A program made the translations under genes and the position numbers. The notes under the pieces are model-generated. The model did not search any database and was not told the origin of the DNA. It was given only the letters and a program-made list of their open reading frames with translations. Of a stretch of 64,000 nt of DNA, positions 18,932 to 28,575 are shown in pieces. Positions within the stretch are counted from its first letter, which is position 1, and every line of letters starts with the position of its first letter. Source of the stretch: Bacteroidales bacterium (GTDB lineage: Bacteria; Bacteroidota; Bacteroidia; Bacteroidales; UBA7960); NCBI GenBank assembly GCA_003559855.1, contig PWJZ01000119.1:37722-101721 (forward strand). The letters run 5' to 3'.

Positions 18932-21574
18932 TTATCTTATTATTATTCTTTCCACTTCAGAATTATTCTGCCATGTAATTCTGACCAGGTAAACCCCCGG
19001 CGGTTGACCTTCAACATTTATCTTATATTTATAATCCTGCTGCATGTTGACGATAGTATTTTTATATATCAGTCTGCCCTGCATATCGGAAACTATTATA
19101 TTGATTGGGCCATCTGCGGGTGACATTACAATATTGAAAAGCCCTCCTGACGGATTGGGATAAACATCAAAAGTAAACTTTGTTTTCAAGGATGGCACAT
19201 GAGTTTCTTTTTCAAAGATTGCAGTGGCAACAACATCATTATAAATAAGAATGGTAATTTTATTATCATCGTTTTCCGGTTCAGCACCTTCAACATCCCA
19301 TTCCTTAAATTTCCATCCATCATCAGGTAATGCAACCAGCTCTACTTCGGCTCCTTCCACATGCTGGTACGTTCCGGGTTCGGGGTCTGTTTGCCCTTCC
19401 CCTTCTTTTTGCACCGTAAGCTCATAAGTAACCACTTCCTGGAATACTGCTATAACTTTTGCATCAGCGGCGGGCATTACAAAAACAAAGCTTTCTTCGT
19501 CGCTTAATACGTTACCGTCATCATCAATCCAGTTGACAAATTCGTAATATTCTTCGGCAACTGCGGTAAGACTTATCTCATCACCGAAATTGTAAAAATC
19601 GAGTTCCGGTTCTATAATAACGCTGCCAGAATTTTCAGGACTAACTTCTACTGTAAGCTCATATTCTTCAGGGTCGAAGCTGGCGGTCAGGATAACATCT
19701 TCTGCCGGCATTGTAAAAACAAAATCGGGTAATTCGCTAACCACGTTACCATCGGCATCGGTCCAGTCGACGAACTTCCATCCTTCATCGGGCCATGCAT
19801 CCAGTTCTACCTCATCACCTTCAGCATAGGTATATGCTCCGGGTTCAGGATCCGTTTGCCCTTCCCCTTCTTTTTCTATTACAAGCTCATATGAAGCATA
19901 AACATAAACGATATCCTCTTTGGTAAGTGATTGTTCATCAACCGTAAGTATTACGGTTTTATATCCTTCTGTTTCGTAATAAACCTCATGAGGACCGATT
20001 GTCGTGGCAAAATCGGGATTAGCGCCGTCGCCGAAATCCCAGTGAACTTCCTCATACTCTTCCAAACATCCGGTATATGTATATTCCACAGGTTCCAATA
20101 CCATTACATGATCATTGCCAACCGTAAAATCAATTTTGCACGTCAGGTCAAATGTATAAGTGCCGTCAGGCGCTACCAAAGGCTTGTTTATGGTTTTACC
20201 ATTATTGTTCGTGGAGCTTATGTAATATTTGATTTCTGCCTGGCATGCTTGTTCCGGGATTTCTGCAAAATATACACCATCTTCATAAGTCATTACTTCC
20301 TGCTGATAATTCTCTCCGCCATCATTACTCCAATAAACGGAAGCCTCGGTGATACCGGCTTCATTATGTATTTCCGCTTCAATATCGACAGGTTCACCAC
20401 AATAAGCTTCCCGTATAGATGCATGCGATATAAAAACAGGATCTTCGGCGGCTATTTCACGCGAAATACAATGTATTGCCCCGCTGGCACCGATAACACC
20501 TTCCATATTTATGCCCACAATTTCATAGCCGGGCATAGCTTCCTTCAAAATAGCTATAGCTTCTTTATTCAAATCTGGATCCCAATACTGGGGTACTAAC
20601 ATCAAATCATTAACTATCAGTGAGTTTGTATATGTACGGTATGATGAATAAGGCGGATACTGACCGTGGTGGTTTGGTACCATAGGTATCCTCACCACGT
20701 TAAAATCTCTGCCATAGGCAGTTTCATAATTTTCGAGCAAATATTGCAGATTAGCCTCAATATAGGGTCCGTCAGACACTCCCTCGGGAAACTCCCCTAC
20801 CAGTAAGGTTTCTTCGTCCAAAAGCTTCATGTGCATATCCAGGTGGCTGATATTGTCAAAAGGAAGCTCATCCATTTTTATATAGGTTTCAATACCCATA
20901 TAATCATACATTATTTCATCAATCTCTTCTACGGTTTTTGCAGGATTTTCCGTTAATACAAGTTTTGAAGAAAAAGCCTTGCCATGTCCGTCAACCATCA
21001 GGTTGCCGCCCGTATGCACCAGCCGGTTTGGTTCTACCGTCATTTGATATATCGGCAAATCAAGATAATCAGCCATATTATAGGGTACAAGATTATCATC
21101 AGGTCTGTGCGGTCGGTTATAAACCCAGTCAATAAAAGCAAGCTGGTCATCATCGTCGAGATAGACGCTCTGTGGTCCGTAATCCCTCACCCACACGGAA
21201 TTGTATGGAATAGTCACAAACTCAATATTATCAAGGGGCACACCGCCTTGTTGAAGATAATTCTGCACCCAGCCCGGATTATTAGTTATAATATAAACCG
21301 GCACCCTTTTTCTTGAATGACGTACTATCTCCCTGAGTTCATCATAATATGCTGCCCATGTTACTATCACTCCGCCTGTTTCCTCAAACTGTGCCGGAGT
21401 ACGTGGCGGAACTTCGGGAGGTTGCGTGCTTCTGCCATACTCAAAAGTGCGGATATACTCTTCATATACCTCCTTCTCCCCTTCCGTAAGGCCTTTTGGT
21501 AATGGCTCCTGAGCAAACATGGAAAATAACAGGAACAAAAACGGAAAAAAAGTAAAAATTCTGTAATATTTCAT
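18932..21574 (-). CDS. Secreted agmatine/peptidylarginine-deiminase-like protein with PKD-like domain, InlB-type B repeats and T9SS C-terminal sorting domain
   Basis: VWVRDYGPQSVYL, HTGGNLMVDG, ISHLDMHMKLLDEETLLVGEFPEG, TYTNSLIVN, GASGAIHCISREIA (PAD_porph-type motifs); three 'WKFVDWTDADGN'-type repeats; C-term VYPNPSGGLFNIVM...GVYLVRITWQNNSEVERIIIR. Confidence 0.9.
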   Translation of the reverse strand: MKYYRIFTFFPFLFLLFSMFAQEPLPKGLTEGEKEVYEEYIRTFEYGRSTQPPEVPPRTPAQFEETGGVIVTWAAYYDELREIVRHSRKRVPVYIITNNPGWVQNYLQQGGVPLDNIEFVTIPYNSVWVRDYGPQSVYLDDDDQLAFIDWVYNRPHRPDDNLVPYNMADYLDLPIYQMTVEPNRLVHTGGNLMVDGHGKAFSSKLVLTENPAKTVEEIDEIMYDYMGIETYIKMDELPFDNISHLDMHMKLLDEETLLVGEFPEGVSDGPYIEANLQYLLENYETAYGRDFNVVRIPMVPNHHGQYPPYSSYRTYTNSLIVNDLMLVPQYWDPDLNKEAIAILKEAMPGYEIVGINMEGVIGASGAIHCISREIAAEDPVFISHASIREAYCGEPVDIEAEIHNEAGITEASVYWSNDGGENYQQEVMTYEDGVYFAEIPEQACQAEIKYYISSTNNNGKTINKPLVAPDGTYTFDLTCKIDFTVGNDHVMVLEPVEYTYTGCLEEYEEVHWDFGDGANPDFATTIGPHEVYYETEGYKTVILTVDEQSLTKEDIVYVYASYELVIEKEGEGQTDPEPGAYTYAEGDEVELDAWPDEGWKFVDWTDADGNVVSELPDFVFTMPAEDVILTASFDPEEYELTVEVSPENSGSVIIEPELDFYNFGDEISLTAVAEEYYEFVNWIDDDGNVLSDEESFVFVMPAADAKVIAVFQEVVTYELTVQKEGEGQTDPEPGTYQHVEGAEVELVALPDDGWKFKEWDVEGAEPENDDNKITILIYNDVVATAIFEKETHVPSLKTKFTFDVYPNPSGGLFNIVMSPADGPINIIVSDMQGRLIYKNTIVNMQQDYKYKINVEGQPPGVYLVRITWQNNSEVERIIIR

Positions 21575-21867
21575 AACATCTGATTTAATTTATAATAATA
21601 AAATGATATACTAAAAAACTCAAACCACACCCAAATAAAATTAAAGAAGTGTGTTTTATGAATTTTATCATAGAGAATTGCTAACAAGTCATAAACACTG
21701 CTTAAGAGCCAGTTTCATGACTGCAGTACATTCTTTTGATACTACAAATATAATAAAAGTCAGTTATATGGTTTGAGCTGCAAAAAAAAAATCGATGCCA
21801 TAAATTATTGATTGCATCTGCATTCTCAGATCCCTGCCCAATGCGTATGATGCTAACATCAATTGCA

Positions 21868-23583
21868 TCATATTATCACTATTCTTTCCGTTTCGGAATT
21901 TTGTTGCCAGGTTATTCTTATCAGGTAAATTCCCGGCGACACATTCTCCAAACTAACAGGATAGCTGTAATCAAATTCATTGCTTTCGATTGAGTTTTCA
22001 TACACCGGCTTTCCATGCATATCGGCAATAACGATATCAATAGTTTCATTGACCCGGGGCAGAATTAAATTGAAGTTTCCTTCGGAAGGATTCGGATAAG
22101 CGTTAAATGCGACTGTTTCCTCCGGTTGTTCTACAGGTGTTTTATCACCTACCGAAAACGTATAGGTGCCTGCCGGAGCGGTAAAAGGTTTGGTTATGGT
22201 CTTTTTATTATTATTCGTGGCACTTATATAATAATAAATTTCCGTATGGGGTGGTTGACCTGAAATACCGGCTTTATATACACCGCCCTGTAAAGACATT
22301 TCCTTTTGCTGAAAAAATGATTTTCTGTCGGTTCTCCAATAAAGTACGGCATTATTTATTCCGTCAGCATTGCTTATTTCAGCTTCCACAGTTATCGTCT
22401 CATCGGGATTTGCGTTTCGTATCGGCGCATGCGATATAAAGACAGGATCATTTGCCGCTATACCCCTGCTAAGGCAGTGTATTGCACCGCTTGAATGCGC
22501 CATGCCTTCCATATTAATGCCTATCACCTGGTATCCTGGCATGGCATCTTCGTAAACAGCCAAAGCCTCGGCATTAAGAGAGGCATCATGAAATTGCGGA
22601 ACCAACACCATGTTGTTAAGTATCAATGAGTTTGTATAGGTACGAAGATCTGCATTGGGAGGGTATTTCCCCTGCGGGCAGGGCGACATAGGTATTCGTA
22701 CGACATTGTAGGGTCTTCCGTGGCAACTCTCATAATTATCAAGTATATACTGCAGGTTGGCTTCAATATACGACCGGGCAGGCACACCCTCAGGAAACTC
22801 GCCAACCAGCAAAGTCTCCTCATCCAGAAGCTTCATATACATATCTATATGATGAAGCTTATCATCAGGCAACATTTCGGTTTTTATATAGCGGTCAACA
22901 CCAAGGTAATCGTACATGGCATTATCAATCTGATTTTCGGTTAAAGTTCCGTTTTCTGCCAGTATCAATTCTGAGGAAAACGCAGTACCATGTCCGTCAA
23001 CCATCAGGTTACCGCCGACATGTACCAGTCTTTCCTGACCTGAGGTTATCTGGTAAACCGGCAAATTCAAATAATCGGCAACATTTTCCGGTACGGAGTT
23101 ATCAAGAGGGCGCGGATGATTATAAACCCAGTCAATAAAAGCAAGATCATCGCTTCCGTCAAGGTAAATGCTTTTAGGTCCATAATCCCGTATCCATGCT
23201 GAGTTAAAAGGGATTTGCACAAATGAAACGTTTTCCAAAAAAACACCTCCTTTTATAAGATAATCCTGAACTTCCACCGGATCGTCGGTTAAAATATATA
23301 TGGATAAGCCTCCGCCTGCCGAATAACGAACAATTTCCCTGAGCTCTTCTTCAAAACCTGCCCACGTAATGATCAGGCCGCCGGTCTCTTCAAACTCCGC
23401 AGGTGCCCGCGGCGATAAATCCGGAGGTTGTGTAGTGTGGCCATGATGGGGAGAATTATCCTTCAGGGCACTTAATTCCCTTTCGTCGTTAAAAAAACCT
23501 TTTGATAAAAGATCATGGGTTAAAAAGAAAAAAATACAAAACAAAAACAATGATAACAATATACTCCTACTATAATAATACAT
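21868..23583 (-). CDS. Secreted agmatine/peptidylarginine-deiminase-like protein with T9SS C-terminal sorting domain (paralogue of the preceding CDS)
   Basis: Same motifs: WIRDYGPKSIYL, HVGGNLMVDG, HHIDMYMKLLDEETLLVGEFPEG, TYTNSLILN, SSGAIHCLSRGIA; C-term YPNPSEGNFNLILP...GIYLIRITWQQNSETERIVII. ORF opens at 23628 but MYYYSRSILLSLFLFCIFFFL at 23583 is the likelier start. Confidence 0.9.
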   Translation of the reverse strand: MYYYSRSILLSLFLFCIFFFLTHDLLSKGFFNDERELSALKDNSPHHGHTTQPPDLSPRAPAEFEETGGLIITWAGFEEELREIVRYSAGGGLSIYILTDDPVEVQDYLIKGGVFLENVSFVQIPFNSAWIRDYGPKSIYLDGSDDLAFIDWVYNHPRPLDNSVPENVADYLNLPVYQITSGQERLVHVGGNLMVDGHGTAFSSELILAENGTLTENQIDNAMYDYLGVDRYIKTEMLPDDKLHHIDMYMKLLDEETLLVGEFPEGVPARSYIEANLQYILDNYESCHGRPYNVVRIPMSPCPQGKYPPNADLRTYTNSLILNNMVLVPQFHDASLNAEALAVYEDAMPGYQVIGINMEGMAHSSGAIHCLSRGIAANDPVFISHAPIRNANPDETITVEAEISNADGINNAVLYWRTDRKSFFQQKEMSLQGGVYKAGISGQPPHTEIYYYISATNNNKKTITKPFTAPAGTYTFSVGDKTPVEQPEETVAFNAYPNPSEGNFNLILPRVNETIDIVIADMHGKPVYENSIESNEFDYSYPVSLENVSPGIYLIRITWQQNSETERIVII

Positions 23584-23671
23584 AACAACATTATTTAAAA
23601 TAATGAACAATAATAAATTCAAAAACAAATAATTGATTTTTCAAACAATTATTACAAATACAGCCAATATT

Positions 23672-23941
23672 TTAACGAATTTTAAAAAAGGAATAGCCGT
23701 TTAGGGGGATGTATTTAACATCCACGTTTTCGACATATGACCAGGTGGGTCCTTTTCTGCACCAGCTTATAAACTTTTCAAGGTCTGATTCTTCACCCTC
23801 AGCTTCAACAAACACAGTGCCGTCACGCATATTTCTTACATAACCCGTTATATTATGTTCATTGGCAACAATCTGCGCATTATAACGGAAACCAATATTC
23901 TGAACTTTTCCCCTTATTGTGACCTGGGCACACTTCTTCAT
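23672..23941 (-). CDS. Acylphosphatase
   Basis: KCAQVTIRGKVQNIGFRYNAQIVANEHNITGYVRNMRDGTVFVEAEGEESDLEKFISWCRKGP; start refined from 23974 to the MKKCAQ Met. Confidence 0.93.
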   Translation of the reverse strand: MKKCAQVTIRGKVQNIGFRYNAQIVANEHNITGYVRNMRDGTVFVEAEGEESDLEKFISWCRKGPTWSYVENVDVKYIPLNGYSFFKIR

Positions 23942-24108
23942 ATGAATTCCCTGATTTTTGTTTATTTGAATCAACCATATTGTTTTTTCATGTGAAACTC
24001 AAAGATAACGATTTTTTTTTACTTCTCCTAATATTTCTCCTATTATATAAACAACCGGGGTTAGAAATTGTTCTGTTTTGAATAAATGCTGTTTCTTGTT
24101 TACTGAAT

Positions 24109-25071
24109 TCAGTTAAACAGGGATTCAATTTTCCGGTACAGCACATCAGCCAATTTGTATTGTGATTCAAAGGTAACTCCGGCAACATGCGGTGAGAGTA
24201 TAACTTTGCTGCTTTGAAGAAGATATTTTAACGGTTCGGGTCTTTTGCGAAGTTTAAGAGTTTCGAATGAATCACTTTCATATTCAAGCACATCAAGCGC
24301 TGCACCTTTAACTCTGTTATTCTTTATGGCATTAACAAGACCGGCAGTATCCACAACCTGTCCACGTGATGTGTTAATAAAATAAATTGGTTTCTGAAAT
24401 TTTCCCAGGAAATTTTTATTTACCATATAGTGAGTTTCCGTTGTTAATGGAACATGTATACTCAGTATATCGGTTCTTTTGAAAATATCCTCAATTGATG
24501 TTTCTTCAACATATTGATTGCCATATCCCGATTTATATTTATCGTATGCAATAACATCTGCCCGGAAGCCTGCAAGTCTTTGCGCAAATGCACTGCCGGT
24601 ATTACCATATCCAATTATGCCAACAGTACGACCCATTATTTCAAATCCGCGGTTTTGCTCCCTTAACCATTTCCCTTCCTTTATTTCCTTATCAGCCTTA
24701 CAGATGTTGTTCATCAATGCAAGTAATAGGCCCAAAGCATGTTCACCCACTGCATCCCGATTACCTTCGGGCGAACTAACACATCTAATCCCAAGGGATT
24801 CTGCATATTCAGTATCAATATTTTCAAGCCCGCTTCCAATTCGGCCGACAAATACCAGCTCTTTGGCTGCATCGAAAAAGTCTTTCTCCAGGCTATAGCG
24901 ACTGCGAACTATAACACCTTTGCAATCGGCAATCTCCATTTTCAATTGTTCATACGAAATATTAATACGTTCTATACAATCAAAACCCAGATCTTTAAGT
25001 TTTTCCTTTATTACGGGATGGACTTTATCTATTATCAATATTTTTCCGCTTTTTATCCTTAACCGGTTCAT
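24109..25071 (-). CDS. D-isomer specific 2-hydroxyacid dehydrogenase (phosphoglycerate dehydrogenase-like)
   Basis: GRTVGIIGYGNTGSAFAQRLAGF, INTSRGQVVDTAGLVNAI, ILSPHVAGVTFES. Confidence 0.93.
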   Translation of the reverse strand: MNRLRIKSGKILIIDKVHPVIKEKLKDLGFDCIERINISYEQLKMEIADCKGVIVRSRYSLEKDFFDAAKELVFVGRIGSGLENIDTEYAESLGIRCVSSPEGNRDAVGEHALGLLLALMNNICKADKEIKEGKWLREQNRGFEIMGRTVGIIGYGNTGSAFAQRLAGFRADVIAYDKYKSGYGNQYVEETSIEDIFKRTDILSIHVPLTTETHYMVNKNFLGKFQKPIYFINTSRGQVVDTAGLVNAIKNNRVKGAALDVLEYESDSFETLKLRKRPEPLKYLLQSSKVILSPHVAGVTFESQYKLADVLYRKIESLFN

Positions 25072-25087
25072 CTATTATAAGGCTTTG

Positions 25088-26404
25088 TTATTGTTGCTTC
25101 AGATAGCGTCTTTTCAGGGTTTCATAGAACTCTTCAATAAATTCTTCGCCGGCATATTGACAAGCGCTTCCCACTTTATCCGTTTTAAACTCATTATGAA
25201 ATCTCGGATTATATTGTGGATTTGCCGAATAGACAAGAGGTATTGCAATTGTTTTGCCTGCCACGGGATCTCCTTTTCCGTCAAATTTTCCAATGTTATC
25301 TTCATGATTTCGTATAAACCATGAACAGACTTCAAATTGTCGGTATATACTGCCCCATGTATCTCCGCTTTGCACAAGATAGATGGTATCGGCAGGTGCA
25401 ATATGGTTCAATATTGCTTTATAATTTACAGTTCTGTCATGTTCTTTGACCGGTGCAGGCTTTAACTCGGGTATCGTATTGTGTACCGGTGTCTCTTCAC
25501 GGCTTTCGAGGTCTACGACTGGCCGGGGATTAAACAAAAACATGTCGTAAAACATATAGCCGGCTATTATCACTATAGCTGAAATAATAACAATATTCCA
25601 TACGGACTTTCCGGTAAAGTTTATTTTAGCAATTTCAGACAGATCTTTTTTTTCAGGCTGTTTTGCGGGAGTAAATTCACGTTCATCATGGTCAAGATTA
25701 TAAAAGGAAATAATTTTTACGGTAATGTTATCCATACCACCGGCTTCATTAGCCATATCTGCCAGCCGGCTAGTTTTTGTATGCACGGGCATGGGATCGG
25801 ACAAAATCTTTTTGATATTTTTTTGACTTACTTGTTTATACGAGCCATCAGTGCCCATAATCAGCAAATCACCGTTTAGAGGCACCACCGGCCGTTCGCA
25901 AACAAAAGGAGCAGGAACTTTGTCGTTGCCAAGCAACCCCTTTTCAAAAACACCCTCAGCCTGACGGCACAGTTCACTGTCAGTTGTTTCATTTGTCAAA
26001 CGGTACAATCCTTTCCCGGTAAAAAGAAAAATATGACAATTGCCTAAGGAAGAGTAGTATATCTTGTTTTCCCTTATCAAAACACATAAACAGCTTACCT
26101 TCATGTCGCTGTATATATCATCCTGCTGCCTGATATGTTTGTATATATAGCCGCCGGTATATATCAAAGCAGATTGTACAGCTTCATATGGATCTTCAAC
26201 ATACTCATTTTCCATAAAATACCTGATACGATCAAGGGCGACATCCCTTGCATGTTCGCCCAACTCATCATTGCCATCGCACAATACAAAAACATAACCG
26301 TTTATAGATTCAAAAGCGGCATAACCGTCAAAATTCGAATCCTTTACCTTACCTTTGTCCGAATGAATGCCAAATTCAAAATATTTTAACTTTTTTGTAA
26401 ACAT
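25088..26404 (-). CDS. PP2C-family phosphatase domain - transmembrane helix - LysM-like domain protein
   Basis: FVLCDGNDELGEHA, DLLIMGTDGSYKQVS, GGMDNITVKII; TM VWNIVIISAIVIIAGYMFYDMFLF; C-terminal DTIYLVQSGDTWGSIYRQFEV. Confidence 0.85.
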   Translation of the reverse strand: MFTKKLKYFEFGIHSDKGKVKDSNFDGYAAFESINGYVFVLCDGNDELGEHARDVALDRIRYFMENEYVEDPYEAVQSALIYTGGYIYKHIRQQDDIYSDMKVSCLCVLIRENKIYYSSLGNCHIFLFTGKGLYRLTNETTDSELCRQAEGVFEKGLLGNDKVPAPFVCERPVVPLNGDLLIMGTDGSYKQVSQKNIKKILSDPMPVHTKTSRLADMANEAGGMDNITVKIISFYNLDHDEREFTPAKQPEKKDLSEIAKINFTGKSVWNIVIISAIVIIAGYMFYDMFLFNPRPVVDLESREETPVHNTIPELKPAPVKEHDRTVNYKAILNHIAPADTIYLVQSGDTWGSIYRQFEVCSWFIRNHEDNIGKFDGKGDPVAGKTIAIPLVYSANPQYNPRFHNEFKTDKVGSACQYAGEEFIEEFYETLKRRYLKQQ

Positions 26405-26513
26405 AATTCATCGCTTTCTAACCGTTAAACTGCTCCCTGATTTCTATTAACGTCATTACTTTAATTATTTTTTCAAATAGCTTATCTTTAAATGAACTAT
26501 GTGAAAACTATGC

Positions 26514-26612
26514 GCCCTATGTGTCTATGTGTTTCAATTTATTTGTTTTGAATGTTTTATATAGTTTTTTTGAACCACATAGGCACATAGTACACATAGA
26601 AGCACATAGGGT
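26514..26612. repeat. Imperfect inverted repeat built of CTATGTG units
   Basis: gccctatgtgtctatgtgtttca (26514-26536) versus tgaaccacataggcacatagtacacatagaagcacatagggtg (26571-26612). Confidence 0.75.
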
Positions 26613-27013
26613 GTTAATTCCATTAGTAAATCAGAGTAAATTTCATTAACTAAAGTTTTTTGTCCTTGCTTAATGATATTTTTTATTGTCATTTTATATG
26701 CTAATTATTTATGTCATATCGTTCATTACCTGTATGTTACTTTGTTTTACCGGTTAGCGTGATAAATTTTTTCTTTTTGTCTTAATAAATAAAGTATAAT
26801 TTTACTCTCTCCTTGCAAAAAAATTACAATATTTACCCCGTCATATATTTTGAAGTTAAAATAATACTTCGCCATTTGAGAAAGATTATCTGACTGGGTG
26901 AACATTAACCAAAGAACAAAGTTACACAATTTATGTAATGAAACGGTAAGGTTATAAATAAATCATTATTGTTATAACTTCCGGAAAAACAACAAATTAA
27001 ATCAATCTCACAC

Positions 27014-27961
27014 ATGAGATTCATTAAAACTTTTGCATTTGTATTGATATTTTTTTTGGTCAATGACTGTTTTGGGGGTGTTTCAAATCACTTTTCAGAA
27101 GTTTCCTTAAAATTTCACAAACAGGATAGTTCTATTGTTGACAAGAAGCGTTTGTTCTGGCTGGTTGGAGGCAAAGCTGTTGCTTTAACGGGCACGATGC
27201 TTATTCTTGACCGGATGTGGTACAGCGATTACCCGCGCACATCATTTCAATTTTTCAATGACAATAAGCATTGGAAACAAATGGATAAACTCGGTCATGT
27301 AGCTTCGGCATATCATCTCAGTTCTGCGAGTGCTGCCACATTTCGCTGCACAGGGCTGGATAACAGGCAAAGCGCATTGTATGGAAGCATTACCGGCACG
27401 TTGTTTATGACTACCATAGAGGTTTTGGACGGGTTTTCGGAAGAATGGGGTTTTTCATGGGGCGATCAGGCGGCAAACGTTATAGGCTCGGGACTATTCT
27501 ATTTTCAGCAGATAGCATGGGAATCGCAAAAAATGAAGGTCAGATATTCATACAGTAGCAGCGGACTGCAGGAATACAGGCCTGACCTGTTCGGCACAAA
27601 TGTAGCGGAGCATATACTGAAGGATTATAACGGCATGACCTTCTGGCTCTCTGCAAATATGAACATGTTTTCAAAAGAAAGAGAGATATTTCCTCCTTGG
27701 CTCAACATGGCAATAGGCTACAGTGCCGACGGGATGCTTGGCAGCGTTGAAAATCCCGCCGAACATAACGGGCAAATATTACACGAAATGCAAAGGTACA
27801 GGCAATGGTTCCTTGCACCCGACATTGACTTTTCACAAATAGATACCGACTCGCAGTTCCTTACAATAGTGTTTAAAGCCCTTGATTTTGTCAAATTCCC
27901 TGCACCCGCCGTGGAATATAACAGAAAACACGGATGGAGGGTTCATTTGGTGTATTTCTGA
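27014..27961 (+). CDS. DUF2279 family protein
   Basis: Signal peptide, FWLVGGKAVALTGTMLILDRMWYSDYPRTSFQFFNDNKHWKQMDKLGHVASAYHLS. Confidence 0.8.
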   Translation: MRFIKTFAFVLIFFLVNDCFGGVSNHFSEVSLKFHKQDSSIVDKKRLFWLVGGKAVALTGTMLILDRMWYSDYPRTSFQFFNDNKHWKQMDKLGHVASAYHLSSASAATFRCTGLDNRQSALYGSITGTLFMTTIEVLDGFSEEWGFSWGDQAANVIGSGLFYFQQIAWESQKMKVRYSYSSSGLQEYRPDLFGTNVAEHILKDYNGMTFWLSANMNMFSKEREIFPPWLNMAIGYSADGMLGSVENPAEHNGQILHEMQRYRQWFLAPDIDFSQIDTDSQFLTIVFKALDFVKFPAPAVEYNRKHGWRVHLVYF

Positions 27962-27968
27962 TTTAACA

Positions 27969-28007
27969 GGTAATCGGTAATCGGTAATCGGTAATCGGTT
28001 AATCGGG
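27969..28007 (+). repeat. Tandem 7-bp repeat array (GGTAATC)n
   Basis: ggtaatcggtaatcggtaatcggtaatcggttaatcggg, four perfect heptamers plus a variant. Confidence 0.95.
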
Positions 28008-28090
28008 CAGGATTCTTTGATTAGATATGAGAAATGATATGAAAATTTTAACTTTTTTATTATTTTAATATAACTAAAATATAATTTGAT

Positions 28091-28477
28091 ATGGAGTATG
28101 TAAAAAGTTTTAAAGAATTGAAAGTTTATAAATTATCAAGAGAAATTTCAAGAGAAATATTTTAAATGACAAAAAAATTTCCTATTGAAGAAAGGTATTC
28201 ATTATCGGATCAAATCAGGAGGTCATCCCGCTCAGTTGGTGCACAAATTGCCGAATCATGGGGGAAAAGGCGATATGAAAATCACTTTATACTTAAATTA
28301 ACAGATGCAGATTCTGAACAATTTGAAACTCAACATTGGCTGGAAATAGCATTTGAAAATTCATATATAACTAAAGCTGTTAAAAATGATTTGACGAAAA
28401 AACGTGAATCAGTTGGCAAAATGTTAAATTCAATGATGGAAAAAGCATTTTTGTTTTGTAAAAAAATCAATAAGTAA
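28091..28477 (+). pseudogene. Four-helix-bundle protein (23S rRNA intervening-sequence protein family), interrupted by one in-frame TAA
   Basis: MEYVKSFKELKVYKLSREISREIF*MTKKFPIEERYSLSDQIRRSSRSVGAQIAESWGKRRYENHFILKL...; TAA at 28163-28165, same frame as ORF 28166-28477. Confidence 0.85.
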
Positions 28478-28522
28478 TTTACCTGTGTTATTTATATTGT
28501 TTTATTGAATAGTTAATCATGT

Positions 28523-28563
28523 ACCGATTACCGATTACCAATCACCGATTACCGATTACCGAT
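28523..28563 (-). repeat. Inverted copy of the 7-bp repeat array
   Basis: accgattaccgattaccaatcaccgattaccgattaccgat, reverse complement of the GGTAATC array at 27969-28007. Confidence 0.93.
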
Positions 28564-28575
28564 CATCTCCCGGCA

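Noticed and set aside
13747-28477. Genome-wide TAA reassignment suggested by two in-frame TAA interruptions
   Set aside because: TAA is used as the normal terminator by many intact genes here (for example SusC and SusD), so recoding is unlikely; local nonsense mutations or errors are simpler.
27969-28563. Possible CRISPR-like array from the GGTAATC/GATTACC repeats
   Set aside because: The units are 7 bp, contiguous and without spacers; the two arrays are inverted around an ORF. No cas genes are present.
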